Assembly (NCBI RefSeq): GCF_964656455.1
Contig: NC_135715.1
Location: forward strand, 41,736,603-41,800,602
Source of the DNA: Halichoerus grypus
Taxonomy: Eukaryota; Chordata; Mammalia; Carnivora; Phocidae
Direction: 5' to 3'
DNA length: 64,000 bases
Positions within the stretch are counted from its first letter, which is position 1. Each line of letters starts with the position of its first letter. The position numbers were made by a program, and so were the translations under genes. Positions 30,755-43,275 of the stretch are shown here, one piece after another. The notes under the pieces were generated by a model that searched no databases, was not told the DNA's origin, and saw only the letters and a program-made list of their open reading frames with translations.

Positions 30755-33286
30755 AATAGTCATCCTTTTAGCAGAATTTTTTAAGTAGTCTCTAATGCAA
30801 CCATAAGCTAACAAAAATAAAGTATATACAACTTAGTAAGTAAAGGCAACATATTCACCCTCATTCCGGAATAATTATAATAAGAAGATCTTTATCTTTG
30901 ATTTATTAATCTGTGCAGTTTGAACAAATTCATGTTAACTTCAACAAAATTGTGGCCCTGAAAATTTGCTGGAAAAAATTTAGATAATCATCACAAAATC
31001 CTGATTTTTCCATTGGGACTAAACCAGATAATATAACAAAATTCTATCAATATCAGCTTTTCTTTACACCCCTCGATGTCTTTGACCCATAAGTAAATAT
31101 ATATTTAAATAAATTTTTGTATCAACTACACTTTGGGGTTAGGTAAGTGGTAAAGCAATCTCAAAACACTTCATAAATATGACTAAATTTACAGAGAAAC
31201 TTTCTGAAATTCTATCCTCCATATCACTTCTTAATGGAGCTAATTTTTGCATCTATGTGATACCCTTACATCTGTCTCCCTATCTTTCATAAGAAGTGTG
31301 CCTTTAACTAGGGAACCTATTACTCATATTGAGGCTAATAATCATTTCCTTATTTCTGAATGACAGTAACTCTGTTTCTTTTTAAGGCTTAAATAAATGC
31401 CTAGAATAAATTGGGACCTACTTCTTTTAACAGACTCTGTGGCATGAATATTGCATTCATCTACAGGAGAGCAAGTTTCCAAATCTCCTCTATTTCACCT
31501 CTTCCAACAAATAAATCTGTATTCTATGATAAATGTTTATCTTTGACATATATATTAATATCCATTATTGAACAACCTGGGACAACCTTTAAAGAAATTA
31601 AATTGACAATTGCTAATAACGTCAAAAAGGTAATTGTTATTTGATGTAATTGCCTTGGCAATATTGCTATCTGAAGCTCACTGGAGTTTTTATTCACTGC
31701 ACTTTTACTTTGATTTTTTAATATATTACTTTGAACCCTAAGAAGTAGCACCTGAGACACTCATTACTTTCGACTACAAATAGCTTCAGAATTGATGGGA
31801 AAGCTGATTTAGACAGCACATTCAATACAAAGGCCTCTCTTAAGATGTCTTGGTGACAGACTTTAGTGACAAGGATTCATGTGTCTTCCTGCATATCATA
31901 AGACAGAATTCTCTCATTGCAATATTAACTTCCAGAGAAATAAAGATACAATTGAAGATTATACATTGATCTCTGGCATAATCATATTCAGTATAAAATT
32001 ATTTCATATAATGGCATGTGTCTCAGAATAAATTTAATACTAAAATTAAACATTCACTTACACTTGGCAATAAAGTAAGAAAAAATGAAAACAGATTCTG
32101 AAAATAAAATGGAAAATGAAGAAAATAATGTAGATATTTATTACCCAGAGCTAATGTAAGCAGACCAAAAAATAAAATGAATAATATCCTTGCTAAAGGA
32201 GGGAAAAAAAAGTAGCTCTTAAATTTATGCAATTTCACAGGATCCTAATGTCCCTAAATAATGATGTTAATTGACCCTGGAATAACTACAGCATTATCAT
32301 TTGTTTATTGTGTTGATATTCCTAATCAAAACTTTTAATATCCCCCTTAACTAAATGAGGTAGATAAAAGTTCTGATTATCTTTTAGTTTTAGTTTCAGT
32401 TTGTAGACTGAAAGATGGAGGTGTTAATGTCTACGGTCAACTTTTAACTTCCATGTTTCTAAGTTATTCTTTTCCTTACTGACTGTAAAATGATTCAGCT
32501 ATTTTTTTAAAATCCAGAATGCTTTTATCAATGTAATAATGTCCATATTTTTGTATATTTTTGGTGTGGAGAAAGAGAGAAACAGATTTTTTTTTTTTAA
32601 ATCTCAGGAATAGTATCAACAGTTGAATACAGAATATAAACTTTTGGATCAGACCAAAACAAAAACAAAAACAAAAACAAACAAAAACAAAAAACCACCC
32701 TGGCTCTGATTAAATTAATATTATAGTAGCATTAGTAGAAATGGTAGTAGTAGTACAAGTAATATAGGTAGTAGTATTAATTATCAGAGTAAAAATACTG
32801 AAACATTCATAGCAATGATACAGAATAATAATTTTTGGTTTAGTGAAATTGGAGAAAGTAAGTAGGTAGTTACTTTAAAAAATAAAATACAATTACATTT
32901 AAATTTGATACAGTTAAACTTATATTTGAGAAATAATAAAATACATTTAAATTTTTAACTAACTACACTTGTATTGGCTAAATTTCTTTGTAATTATATT
33001 TTCCTATAAAGTAAGAACAGAAGCTCTGTGATTTCTCATTCTGCAAATGTGTCTCCAATCCTGCTACAATGGTTGGGGGTGTAAACCAGGCAAGGATCCA
33101 GTTTCCTTACTTCAACTTCAGCATTTTATTATTTTTTCTTCTGTAAACTACTGAACCCTTTGTATATGACTTAGTTAAAAAATTGACTATGAAAATAGTT
33201 TAATATTCTCGCTACTCTAATAGAACTAATAGAACATATAAAATAATTTGGTAATATGCCGTGTATCTTATCACAGGGAATTAAAA
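30755..33286. other. Unassigned AT-rich sequence
   Basis: About 2.5 kb with no gene and no repeat I can name, apart from the AAAAAC tract at 32655-32694. Several 60-80 codon frames are present, none with protein-family character. Confidence 0.4.
32655..32694 (+). repeat. (AAAAAC)n simple repeat
   Basis: About 40 bases of CAAAA/CAAAAA units. No transposon body is attached on the 5' side that I can recognise. Confidence 0.85.
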
Positions 33287-33426
33287 GATATATATGTAGA
33301 TATATATATATATATCTTTTATATAAGTGTATATATACACACACACATATGTGTATATATACACATACACATATATATACACATATATATACACTCATAT
33401 GTACTCATATGTACTCATATATGAGT
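33287..33426. repeat. Cryptic TA/CA/CATATG microsatellite
   Basis: TATATATA runs, ACACACACAC, TGTGTATATATACAC palindromic units, then three tandem ACTCATATGT-type units and ATATATGAGT. Strong self-complementarity. Confidence 0.88.
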
Positions 33427-33834
33427 ATTTGAATATACACTAAAAGAATTAAAAGAGCAGTTAATTTTCATTAATTGGTTTTAATTTAATATTCATAAGT
33501 TCTTATTATAAATAAGCATATATAAATATGCATAAATGCATGTGGAAAATGGAAAATTCAGGAAAGCCAGGAACATGAAATTCTACCCTGAGCTGACATG
33601 GAGAAGCGGTGCAGGGGCTTCCAACTGCCATTTTCTCTGGCTCACTAAGTGAACAGTCTTCTGAAGGTAAACTTAACTATGACAGAAGAAGCAGACACAA
33701 GCACTCTCACCTGAACTATGTCTTAGTATTCAAAAGAAGGAGACTATGCACCATGGTGGTTGCAAACCATGGTGGTTGTTACTCTTTGACGTATAACTAA
33801 CTCTTACCAGGTGATAAGGAGGTAGAAGATATTT

Positions 33835-33914
33835 AAAATTTGAAAGACGAATCAGCTGTTTTGATGCACACATCATTACATTCAATATTTATTTATAAAA
33901 AAAAATAAAAGGAA
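33835..33914 (+). mobile_element. 80-bp retro-insertion with A-rich end
   Basis: GTAGAAGATATTT at 33822-33834 is repeated at 33915-33927. The 80 bases between end in an A-rich run (AAAAAAAAATAAAAGGA). The body ('TTGAAAGACGAATCAGCTG', 'CATCATTACATTCAATATTT') is not a known element to me. Looks like an extremely 5'-truncated L1-mediated product. Confidence 0.55.
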
Positions 33915-33934
33915 GTAGAAGATATTTCATTCCC

Positions 33935-34215
33935 TAAAACAAATACACTGTGAGCCACACAGGAGATTTTAAAATTTCTAATGGTTACAATTTTAAAAAG
34001 TAAAGTTAATTTTAATATACCTTTTATGTCTAAAATATTATCATATCAAAATATAATGAATATAAAAACTAATGAGATATTTTAACATTCTTTTTTCATA
34101 CTAAGTCTTCCAACCAGTAGGTATTTTGTCCTCACAGCATATCTCAATTTGTAGCCACATTTCAAGTGCTCAATAACCATATGCGGCCGGTGGCTTCATT
34201 TCACCACACCACCGC
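33935..34215 (+). mobile_element. hAT-Charlie-like (MER33-type) DNA element
   Basis: 'ATACACTGTGAGCCACACAG', 'AAAATTTCTAATGGTTACAA', 'TTTTAAAAAGTAAAGTTAAT', 'CTAAAATATTATCATATCAA', 'CTAATGAGATATTTTAACAT', 'TACTAAGTCTTCCAACCAGT' and 'GCCACATTTCAAGTGCTCAA' are collinear with the old hAT element whose termini read CAGTGCTGTCCAATAGAA. Ends are degraded and the family name is uncertain. Confidence 0.65.
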
Positions 34216-35514
34216 CTTCATTACTATCATTTGAAATCTTGCCCAGTCTGATAACTGAAAAAGAGTCTATCATTCTCCCATCTTTAATGGTTTAATGCAT
34301 TTTGCCTACACACCTGACAATGAATCTAAACCTCCAATACTAAAAAAAAAATTATCTTAATGTATCATTTTGTATTCCTTGACAACTTTCTATCCATATT
34401 CTACAAAGATAACTTTTGCTTTTTTCAGTTCACTTTTTCTTTAGGAAATGGATTCAACCAGTAGCAATTACTAAGTTTTTTTTCTAGAAAAATATTTTGT
34501 TTCGAACCTATCTCTTTAGTCCACCCTGAACAATAATAATGGAGGGAGCATTATAGGAAAAATATAATATTTTGTACTTCCCTGTCTCTTCCTCACCTCA
34601 AGAATAACTAAAAAGTAATAATATTCTATATTAAAGTGTTTACTATCAACATTTACTTATCATATGCACATTTTTCATATAAGCTCTGACAAATATTAAT
34701 AATCCCATTTAGCAAGTGAAGTAACTTTGCTTCAGAGAGAATGAGTATTTTGCTCAATATTCGCCATGGATTATTACAATACTTGACAGCAGGGTTTTTG
34801 ATTCCAGGTCCAATAGTTTAAATTATGTCAGTCCTTAATTTATCTGGATGTTTTAGTTTTCATTCCCTTTTTGATATTCTCTTTATAATATCACACAAGT
34901 TATCAAAACTTCCTCATATCAAATGTCTTCCTCATATAAATTTGACCCAAATTTGTGTCACTAGGTATTATCTTTTTTTCTGTGCATTAGATCAAAATTC
35001 CCAACAGTAGCCCAAATATTTCCACACGCATAGTTCACTTGCCCATAACAGAACTCATCACTTTGACCTTTAAGATGTTACCTTGCATATTAATAAACAT
35101 GACTTAGTATTAATTGAGCAACATCTATATTTCAGAAACTGTTACTTTAGAATTTCTTAATCCAATGGCAAACACACTGACTTTATAGGACTTTATATCT
35201 GAATGTGTACCTGGGGAAACAGAAGTGAAAAAGGAGAAACAGCGTCTCCCAATCCTGATTGCAGAATAAATACCTGGGGACATTTAACGCTGATGCCCTG
35301 ACCATCCCCCAGAATTTGACTTAATTGCTTTGAATGGGGTTCTAGAAGTTGTTGTGGGTTTTTTGTTTGTTTCTCTTGGTTTGCTTTGTGTGTGTGTTTT
35401 TTCACCTTTAAGTAGTTTTTATTATAATTCCTTCAAAATCAGTAATCCATTTGATTGAGCTTCTTTTTGGGTACAGGTAAAAAGTTTGTAATTTAATCTT
35501 ACATATTATTATTT
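34216..35514. other. Unassigned sequence with one MIR
   Basis: No gene. A MIR fragment at 34680-34815 is listed separately; the rest is unassigned. A short TGTGTGTG run lies at about 35388-35398. Confidence 0.4.
34680..34815 (-). mobile_element. MIR SINE fragment, antisense
   Basis: 'AATAATCCCATTTAGCAAGT', 'GAAGTAACTTTGCTTCAGAG', 'TTTTGCTCAATATTCGCC' and 'GCAGGGTTTTTGATTCCAGG' track the MIR complement (ATCCCCATTTTACAGATGAGGAAACTG…GAGGTTAAGTAACTTGCCCAA…GGATTTGAACCCAGG). Confidence 0.55.
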
Positions 35515-35855
35515 TCATTTTTAATTGTGTTAAATACACATAGTATAACTTTTACTATCTTCTCATTTTGAAGTGTACAGATCAACAGTGTTGATTCACA
35601 TTGTTGTACAACACACACCCTAACACTCATGTTGTGGTGCAATCATCACCACCATCCATCTCTAGAACCTTTTCTATCTTGCAACATTACAACTCTGCAC
35701 CCATTACACAATAACTCCCAATTCCTCCCTCCCACACTCCCCAGTAACCACCATTCTACTTTCTGTCAGTATGAATTTGACTAGTTCAGGTACCTCATGT
35801 AAGTGGAATCATACAGTATTTGTCTGGTAGCTGACTTATTTAGCATCACTTTGTG
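35515..35855 (-). mobile_element. Old L1 3' UTR, antisense
   Basis: 'TTTTTAATTGTGTTAAATAC', 'GTACAGATCAACAGTGTTGA', 'GTGCAATCATCACCACCATC', 'TCCATCTCTAGAACCTTTTC', 'CCCAGTAACCACCATTCTAC' and 'GTACCTCATGTAAGTGGAAT' form an L1M 3' UTR complement, truncated near 'GACTTATTTAGCATCAC'. Confidence 0.88.
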
Positions 35856-37506
35856 CTTTTTGTTTCTCTGTTTTAAGTTTCTTAAGTACAGACAGGGATG
35901 AGAGCCACTAAATTAAAAAATTAAAAAAATACAATTTTAAAATAAGTCAAAAGGGAATTTCTGATTTGGGTGACTAAGAAATATTTGCCAGTAGCACAAA
36001 TAGGAAATTTAAGGGAAGAAAATACTTGTTAGTTAGAAAGAATTTATGGATACCTACATTACACCAGCTGAATAGGGAACAGATGAAAAATTAAATTTCA
36101 GGTGTAAAATTGAAGAGATGGGAAGCAGAAAGGAAAAAGACTAATGGATGATAGAGAAAATTAATTTTGCTGACAGAATGAACTCAATGATGCTGTGAAT
36201 AGAGAAAAGAAATATGAGAAAAATATGAACTTTTTTTAGACATTCTATAAATTGCACAATAGGTACAGAAAACTTCAGGCACATCTATTTGATATCTTAC
36301 TTGATCTAGCTCACTGTAATGTAAGTAGCTACACTTCACAGATGAGGCAGAAATTGAGGCTCAGAAAGATTACCATGGCCAACAGACAGCATATATATGA
36401 TAAAAATCATTCAGATGTTTTCTGAATGAAATTCCTGTGCTCATTTCATGTGAACAACACATGCAGAAATCTGAATGGAAGATATTTAAACAGTTTGGGA
36501 AGTGCTTTAGAGTTCAGGTTGGAGATAAAGAGTAACAATGCAGTCTGTTTCATTGTCAGAGTATAGGTAATAATTGAAGTCATATATATATTCTGAAAGT
36601 GTAGATCTAGAGAGAAATCCTAACTAGAAAAGTATCAGCATATAGGGCAAAATAAGTGTTGATAATTATTAACATCACCATTATTATCACTAGCTTCACC
36701 ATCCTCTGAGGATTAGAAAAAAAAATACTACCAAATAAGGATTTTTAAGGTGAGAATATGGGCAGACATTGAATTGGATTTCTCAGCTTTAGGATAGATA
36801 TTTAGAACTAATACAATTATAAATAAAAACTAATAAAAGGCATCTCCTCACCTGTTAAAACCAGACTGACTTATTATATACATTTGTATTGTGTCGATGA
36901 TTTACAATGACGAGCAGTTTTAAGAGGTCGTGGAGATTTTCCCTAGTCACACCCACAGCAGTCAGAGAGGGCAGATGAGTAGCTGAGCATAGTGTTGCAA
37001 TAGACAGCTTAAATATTTCAGTATTCTTGATGAGATGCAGTCCTGATGCAGTCTCATATCACTCCACAAATATGAAAATATCAAGCGTATCTTTAAAATG
37101 TGACTTTGTATTTCACTTAAGCATTCTGTTTTTAAAATTTTATCACCAACAGAGAAGACCCAAATTCTATGTATATGACTTAGTATCAACCAGTGGATGC
37201 TTTATAAGCAAGCAGGATTGTTTGTTTCTTTTTTAAAGCATATGAAAGGTTTTAGCATTGATTTCACCACGGGATATAATTTTATACTACAAGAATACTG
37301 TTTAACACTCCATTATTTTATATTGGTCACGAACCAATGTCATGACCCTTTTGTAAGTATTTTATTATGTCCACATTTCTCAAATTGTGTTCCGTGTGCT
37401 ATCAGTAAATGTTTCAGGGGAGGAAAGTCAAAAAAGATAAAACAGCAAAATAAACACCTTCACAGGAATTAAAGAAGCTGAGAATATGTACAGAAGAGAA
37501 ACTTTT
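35856..37506. other. Unassigned sequence with one MIR
   Basis: No gene. MIR at 36265-36420 listed separately. Both-strand open frames around 36962-37472 have no family resemblance. Confidence 0.4.
36265..36420 (-). mobile_element. MIR SINE fragment, antisense
   Basis: 'CTTCACAGATGAGGCAGAAA', 'TTGAGGCTCAGAAAGATTAC' and 'CATGGCCAACAGACAGC' match the MIR complement (TTTTACAGATGAGGAAACTGAGGCTCAGAGAGGTTAAG…TCACACAGC). Confidence 0.65.
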
Positions 37507-37705
37507 TTAAAAAATATTTATTTATTTTAAAGAGAGAGAGAGAGAGAGCAGGGGGAAGGACAGAGGAAGAAGGAGAGAATCCTCAAGGAGACTCCCCGCT
37601 AAGCATGGAGCCAAACACGGTACTCAATCCCAGGACCCTGAGATCATGACCTGAGCCAAAATCAAGAGTCGGATGCTTAACTGACTGAGCCACCCAGGCA
37701 CCTCG
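37507..37705 (-). mobile_element. SINEC, antisense, older variant
   Basis: 'AAAAATATTTATTTATTTTA', GA-repeat, 'GAGCCAAAATCAAGAGTCGG', head 'GAGCCACCCAGGCACCTC'. Duplication AGAAGAGAAASTTTT at 37492-37506 and 37706-37720 with one mismatch. The 'AAAATCAAGAGTC' body marks the older subfamily. Confidence 0.93.
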
Positions 37706-38194
37706 AGAAGAGAAAGTTTTAAGGACTTTTTTTTTTAACCTAGAATTTTACATAAGTTTTTGAGCATGGGCTACTTATTTACATATTATTCACATAATTT
37801 TTTAACGTGTTCTTCCAAGACAAAATACTTTTTGTAGAATAATTCATATTTTGAGAGAAATACTCTTTGGATATAAATGTGAAAATGTTAGTTGGGGATA
37901 AAATTGATTAATAAGAACATAACCCTGAATCGCAGCAACAAAGATTACTGTGTCCTATCTTCAAAATCTTATCACTTAAGTCAATCCATCACTCAATGTA
38001 TATTTACACTTATTGCTTAAGTCATATCGTCTTAATTCTTAAACTGTGCTATGAAAATATTTCTCAACTCTACTATATGGAAATATTTAAATCTGCAATA
38101 CTTTTATGTATCTAGATTAATTTTTTAAAAACCCAAACAAAATATTCAATAATACATGAATGGATATTTAGCTTCTTGGTTTTGGAAGTATTTT

Positions 38195-38267
38195 TTTTTT
38201 TTTTTTTTTGCAATAGAAAATAAGGCTATTTATTTATTTGTTTTGTTTTGTTTTGTTTTGTTTTAGT
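38195..38267 (-). mobile_element. 73-bp retro-insertion: mRNA 3' end with tail
   Basis: Perfect 16-bp duplication GTTTTGGAAGTATTTT at 38179-38194 and 38268-38283. Read on the minus strand, the insert is CAAAA repeats, AAATAAATAAATAG, CCTTATTTTCTATTGC and then an A-run of about 20. AATAAA lies about 20 bases before the tail, as at a genuine mRNA 3' end. The source transcript is unknown. This is a strongly 5'-truncated retrocopy. Confidence 0.7.
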
Positions 38268-38283
38268 GTTTTGGAAGTATTTT

Positions 38284-41200
38284 GATCATCTTCTTACTAA
38301 AAGTTTAAAAAAGTTTCTGTATATTTTTAACTGTTGCTTCCATTTCATATTTTAAATTCAGTTCTCCTTTAAATTAAGGGCTCCCGCAAATATATTTTAG
38401 GTACTTAAAAGACAACATAAGGTTATATTTATTGGTCTTTCAGGCATTAATATAATTTCTGGATTTGTGAAAATGCTTTCCATAGTGAAGTATTTTACAA
38501 ACTTTATTTCTTTTCTGTCCATGTTAAAATATTAACCCTGAATTAAATATATGCTTATGTCAAAACCATTAAACAGATACTACCACAATGTTGAACAGTA
38601 TCTAGATTATTTAATGAACAGTTAATAATTAGTCTTGCGATATTAATAAAAATCATAACAATGTAGACCCTTTAAGAAATTTTAGAACCAAAAGAGGTAC
38701 ACACAAAATCATACCATTAGACTTCAGTCCTGCTAAAGTTTTAAGTGAAAAAGAGAAAGGCATGGTATTTTCAAGAACATTTCCAAAGGTCATTGTGTTC
38801 AGGCAAAATTTGTGAGTTGGAACATAGCCATATAAATTTTCTATCCCTCTTTTTATTTTGGTACTGATCTGAAAAAATTAGTCTCTATTGTGCTGCTCAG
38901 AAACAAGTGACTAAGATATCAACTATTACATGATTCAACTCTATTTGTATCAAAATGCATTTGCACCTATACCGAGAAAAATGCATGTGCTTATTTTTAA
39001 TTATACAATTAACACTATTTTTCAACTGTAAATCTGAGTCAAATAGACTATTTTGAGGGCTAAAAGAGTTTAAAAATGGCAATTACATGGCAAAGGGATG
39101 GGCTGTAAGTTTATCAGAGTATATACACCATCACTAGAGTGGTTATCATCCCAGTATTATTAATAGTGCCTTTTTTCACTGTCAAATATACTGATAAATT
39201 ATATGGTGATCTACTCATAAAGGAAGTGAAAGTTGAGATGTATTTTGAAGGGTAAGGATTTTTACCAAGTAATGGAGGAATGGTAAAATGAAAGAAATAT
39301 CATAAACAAAAAAGAAAAAAAAGAATTAGAATAATGAAAAATGTTAAACATGTTATGGGAACTAACTCCATTAGATTCAATAGAGCAGATATGATCTATA
39401 AGGTCAACTGGATGACCATATACATCAGGGACTAATGGGAAGATTCTTATGTGTCTCCTTGAGAATATGGGGGCTTATTTTCAAGGATACATATGGTAAG
39501 CTGAAAACAGAAACCCACTAGGATTCATGGGAGCTCATTCCTAAATGAATTCTTTCTTGCCAAGACTCTACTTTGCCTTTTGATTATATATACCAGTTTT
39601 GTCTTTATGTGATCATTGAATCTGAGCTCCTCCCTCTTCAAGGTTTACTCCTTCTGTGCCCCATCCCTAAAACACAGAGAATCAACCAATATTCATAACT
39701 TAACCACTAACCACACGAGGTAGCTACAAGATGAAATAATGAATATCTCTCTCATATATTTATACTATAAATTGACTTGGTTAGAAAAACAAAAAAGACT
39801 TTAGAGATACTTACATAGCATTTTTATTTTCCCTAATTACATGTAGAAAAAATTAGCTAGATTATCTTTCATGGTAGAATTACTTTACTAGTCGCTAACA
39901 AGGCTATGAATGTCCATTTGTTGTTCATGCAAGACAAATGGTAATATCGTCTCTTCACTTTACAAGGAAGGGGTCTATCAACCATTATAGAAATGAAAAG
40001 GGGCTTTAGATGAGGCAGGTTAATTTGTATGAGAATTGCAAAAACTGTATGACAAGCATAATACAGAAAGGTCAAATGAATTCCTTATTCAATTTTTATT
40101 TTCATTTTTATTTTCCTCTGCAGGAGAATGATTGGAATTGATTTTTAGAATGATATATTTGACAGCATTGTGGAAAGAACCTACACTCTAGAATCAGAAA
40201 CCAAATGTAAGTTAGAGGAGAAACAAAGGTAATTTTTCTTGGATAAGAAAGATTCCATTCAAAAATAATAAAAATAAAGAATTACAGAATTAAGTGTTTT
40301 TGTGTGGGAGTGGATGGGAACAAAGGATGGTGTGCTATGTTTTATATATATTTCATTTGAAGTTCCAAAAAGATATTCAGATTGTCATCTGAAAAATCAA
40401 TGGATATAGATATTTTATAAGCAAATAACAATTTCATTGAAATTAGTATCTCTATATTGCATTAAAGGTAATTTCAGAGTACTAATGTGTGTGTTTAGAA
40501 ACTTGACTGCAACTGAGCTTATAGAATGCAAGTTTTTGGTACATTTCATAATAAAAATTTATTTGTAAGATAATTTGTCCAAGAAAAGTGGTTGCTGAAA
40601 AGTGATTATGGGAATAAAATGTTATGGAAACAACTGGATGTGATGTTGTAGTCAGGGAAACATTATTTTATGGAAAACTGCCAAGGTATAAAGCAAACCA
40701 GCTAGCAGTGAAAATTCAGAGGGAACAAAGTGAGCAGATAGATAATCCTCATCATAACGGCAACAGAAGGTATATACTAAGAGCATGGAGAAAGGGGATT
40801 TTTAGAAATAATTTATGCTAAAATATTTATATATATTATCCAATGTGAGGACACAAAAGTGAATTGATCACTCTAGGCTAACCAGATAAAATATCTTTAT
40901 GAACACTTTAACAAACTAACTTATTAGAGCTCAGAATGATTGCCCAAGAGTACTTTCAAATTGAATTAAATATCTAGATAAACTTCTAATATGCTAAGAG
41001 GTTCTTATGCTAGATTATCTGCCTAATGTAAAACATTGTTTTCATCATTTTATTTTCACATGTGTTTATTTGTCAGAGACACCAAGGAGGCTGTTAGAAA
41101 TTCCAATTTGGCAGTCAGGAAAAAGTTAGGGAAAGAGAAAGAGTGATCGCAATAGAGATGACTGTTGAAGACAGAAATAAGGATTATAGTGACAAGGCAG

Positions 41201-41695
41201 AAAAAAAAAAAGAAACTTAAGAAAAATAATTTTAATTAGTGAATCAAAGAAATATCAAAAGGTAAATTATTCATCCCCAAACCATAGATATATGTATACA
41301 TAAAGCATTTTATAATGTACTATATATAAATACTTCAGGAAATTAAAGATTCTAATTTGTATTTCTCAGAAAAAATTTTCTATGTGTTTTAATTTTTTTT
41401 GCATAATAGTAGCTATTTATCCTTTCTTTTGCTTTTTCTGCCTTATCTAAACCAGTTTTGTTTTCTTTTGCAATCCTTTAGTTTTCTTTCAGATCTCAAA
41501 AAGTGAGAGTTCATCATCAGTGCACTGTCCTATGCCACTCAGATATCTTTTCCCAAAATCCATTCCAAAGGATTTAAATACCATCTAGTGACACTATGAC
41601 TCCCAATGTATTAGATGCCAATCTCACCTCCTACTTCCAAATTATCTGAACTGAATTTTCTCTCTCCAGTAGAATTAATATCCTCTTAGACTAGC
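38284..41695. other. Unassigned stretch free of recognisable transposons
   Basis: About 3.4 kb without any SINE, L1 or LTR that I can identify and without a plausible exon. The 65-codon frame at 40624-40821 has balanced composition but no recognisable family, so I leave it uncalled. Confidence 0.4.
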
Positions 41696-41699
41696 CACA

Positions 41700-42085
41700 A
41701 TTACCTCTGTTTTGGAGTGCTGCACAACCTCCTTGTGCCTGAAAAGTCACCCATGAGCATTTCCTACTTTTGGGTCTCAGATTAAACAGCATCTTCAATG
41801 AGAAGTCTACATTGATGATTCTATTCCAACTTAGGCCATGTCCTTTCCCCAGTTATTTTCATACAATGCACTTTGTTTCCTTCATAGCACATATGGCAAC
41901 CTAAAAGTATGTAAGTATGCATCTATTTGTTTATTATTTATTTTCTATTCCTCCAATACTGTAAATTCTTTGGTGACAGAAGACATGCTTTTTTTTTCAT
42001 CTTTATATTTCTAGCATCTAATATATGGTCTGTACATCATGGGGGATTGATAAATATTTATATATAGAAAAATGAATGAAAGAAA
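41700..42085 (+). mobile_element. LINE2 (L2) 3' end, sense
   Basis: 'GGGTCTCAGATTAAACAGCA', 'TCTTCAATGAGAAGTCTACA', 'TTCATAGCACATATGGCAAC', 'TATTTGTTTATTATTTATTT', 'TACTGTAAATTCTTTGGTGA', 'TTCTAGCATCTAATATATGG' and 'TTGATAAATATTTATATATA' follow the L2 3' end, finishing near 'GAATGAATGAAAG'. Confidence 0.75.
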
Positions 42086-42592
42086 AAATTCGATAGAAAA
42101 CTAAAGCCAAGAGAAAATTGCAGTCCTAAAAAAATATGAACCTAAAACACGTACATGATAGTACTACTACTAGAGAAATTTACTAGTCTATAAGCGTATT
42201 GTAAATAGTGGTAATATGGCTACCCTACTACAATACTTCTACTACTAACACTGTTGCTACTTTGTGACTACTAATAGAATGTAATTGTACTGGGTATTAA
42301 CTATATTCCAATCAGGAACAGCATAGGGATTATATCATTTCAATTCTAGAAAGAACCTCAGGATAAAAGTAGTTATAAATATTTTCCAAATGGAAAAAAA
42401 AAAAAAAACAGATGATCAGGTGGATTAAGCAAAGCTCACAATAACAATAAGAACCAGAAAATCTGACTTCAAGTCTCTATGCTCTCAACTGGTATACTAC
42501 ACTGGTAACATGAATATAAAAAAGACATAATATTACATGTAATTTATGATTTTATATTTGTTTAATATTATGGGATCCATTTTTTGTGAATT
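42086..42592. other. Unassigned sequence
   Basis: Contains scattered ACTACTA/TACTACAA triplet patches (42160-42270) and an A15 run at about 42393-42408. No gene or transposon recognised. Confidence 0.4.
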
Positions 42593-42782
42593 TTTTTAAA
42601 GATTTTATTTATTTATTTGACAGATAGAGACAGTGAGAAAGGAAACACAAGCGGGGGGTCGGAGAGGGAGAAGCAGGCTTCCCTAGGAGCAGGGATCCCG
42701 ATGTGGGGCTTGATCCCAGGACCCTGGGACCATGACCTGAGCTGAAGGCAGATGCTTAATGACTGAGCCACCCAGGCACCCC
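42593..42782 (-). mobile_element. SINEC, antisense
   Basis: 'AAAGATTTTATTTATTTATT', 'GACAGATAGAGACAGTGAGA', head 'GAGCCACCCAGGCACC'. Duplication TTTTTGTGAATT at 42581-42592 and 42783-42794. The region before the head reads 'GCTTAATGACTGAG', the short variant shared with 18716, 43276, 48846 and 50571. Confidence 0.95.
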
Positions 42783-43275
42783 TTTTTGTGAATTCTAATA
42801 ATAATTAATACAATTTCCCAAGTTTTAGACTTTTTCACTATCAGCGACTTTTCAATAAAATTGAATTAAATCATGTAATTTTTTTCAATTTTAACTTATA
42901 TAGAATCATCCAAGAAGTAAAAATTAATCCCAGTAATCTGAATGACAAATATATACTTTATGGTCATTAATATTTTTGATTTGGTTCCACTGAGGTCAGG
43001 AAACATACTCAATATGATTTCAATCATTTTTAATTTATTGAAAATTCTTTTATGCAGTTTGCCTTTGTGAAAGTCCGATATGCACTTGAAAATAGAGCAA
43101 GTATTCTTCTTAGTTTGAATGAATTTTTCTGTAAATATTAATCTACTCACATTGATGGACAGTTATTAATGCTTATTGCTTTATTTGTTCTGAGAGATTT
43201 GTGAAGAAAACTTTAATTTTCTTTTTCTCTTTTTAATGCTCTGTGAGTTATCATTCCATACATTTTGATACTGTT

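Noticed and set aside
32655..32694. (AAAAAC)n tract as the tail of a retro-insertion
   Set aside because: No matching duplication or element body could be found on either side.
33749..33777. CCATGGTGGTTG repeated twice with a CAAA spacer, considered as another tail-only insertion
   Set aside because: The spacer is only four bases and the repeat is internally repetitive (GGTGGTT), so simple slippage is sufficient.
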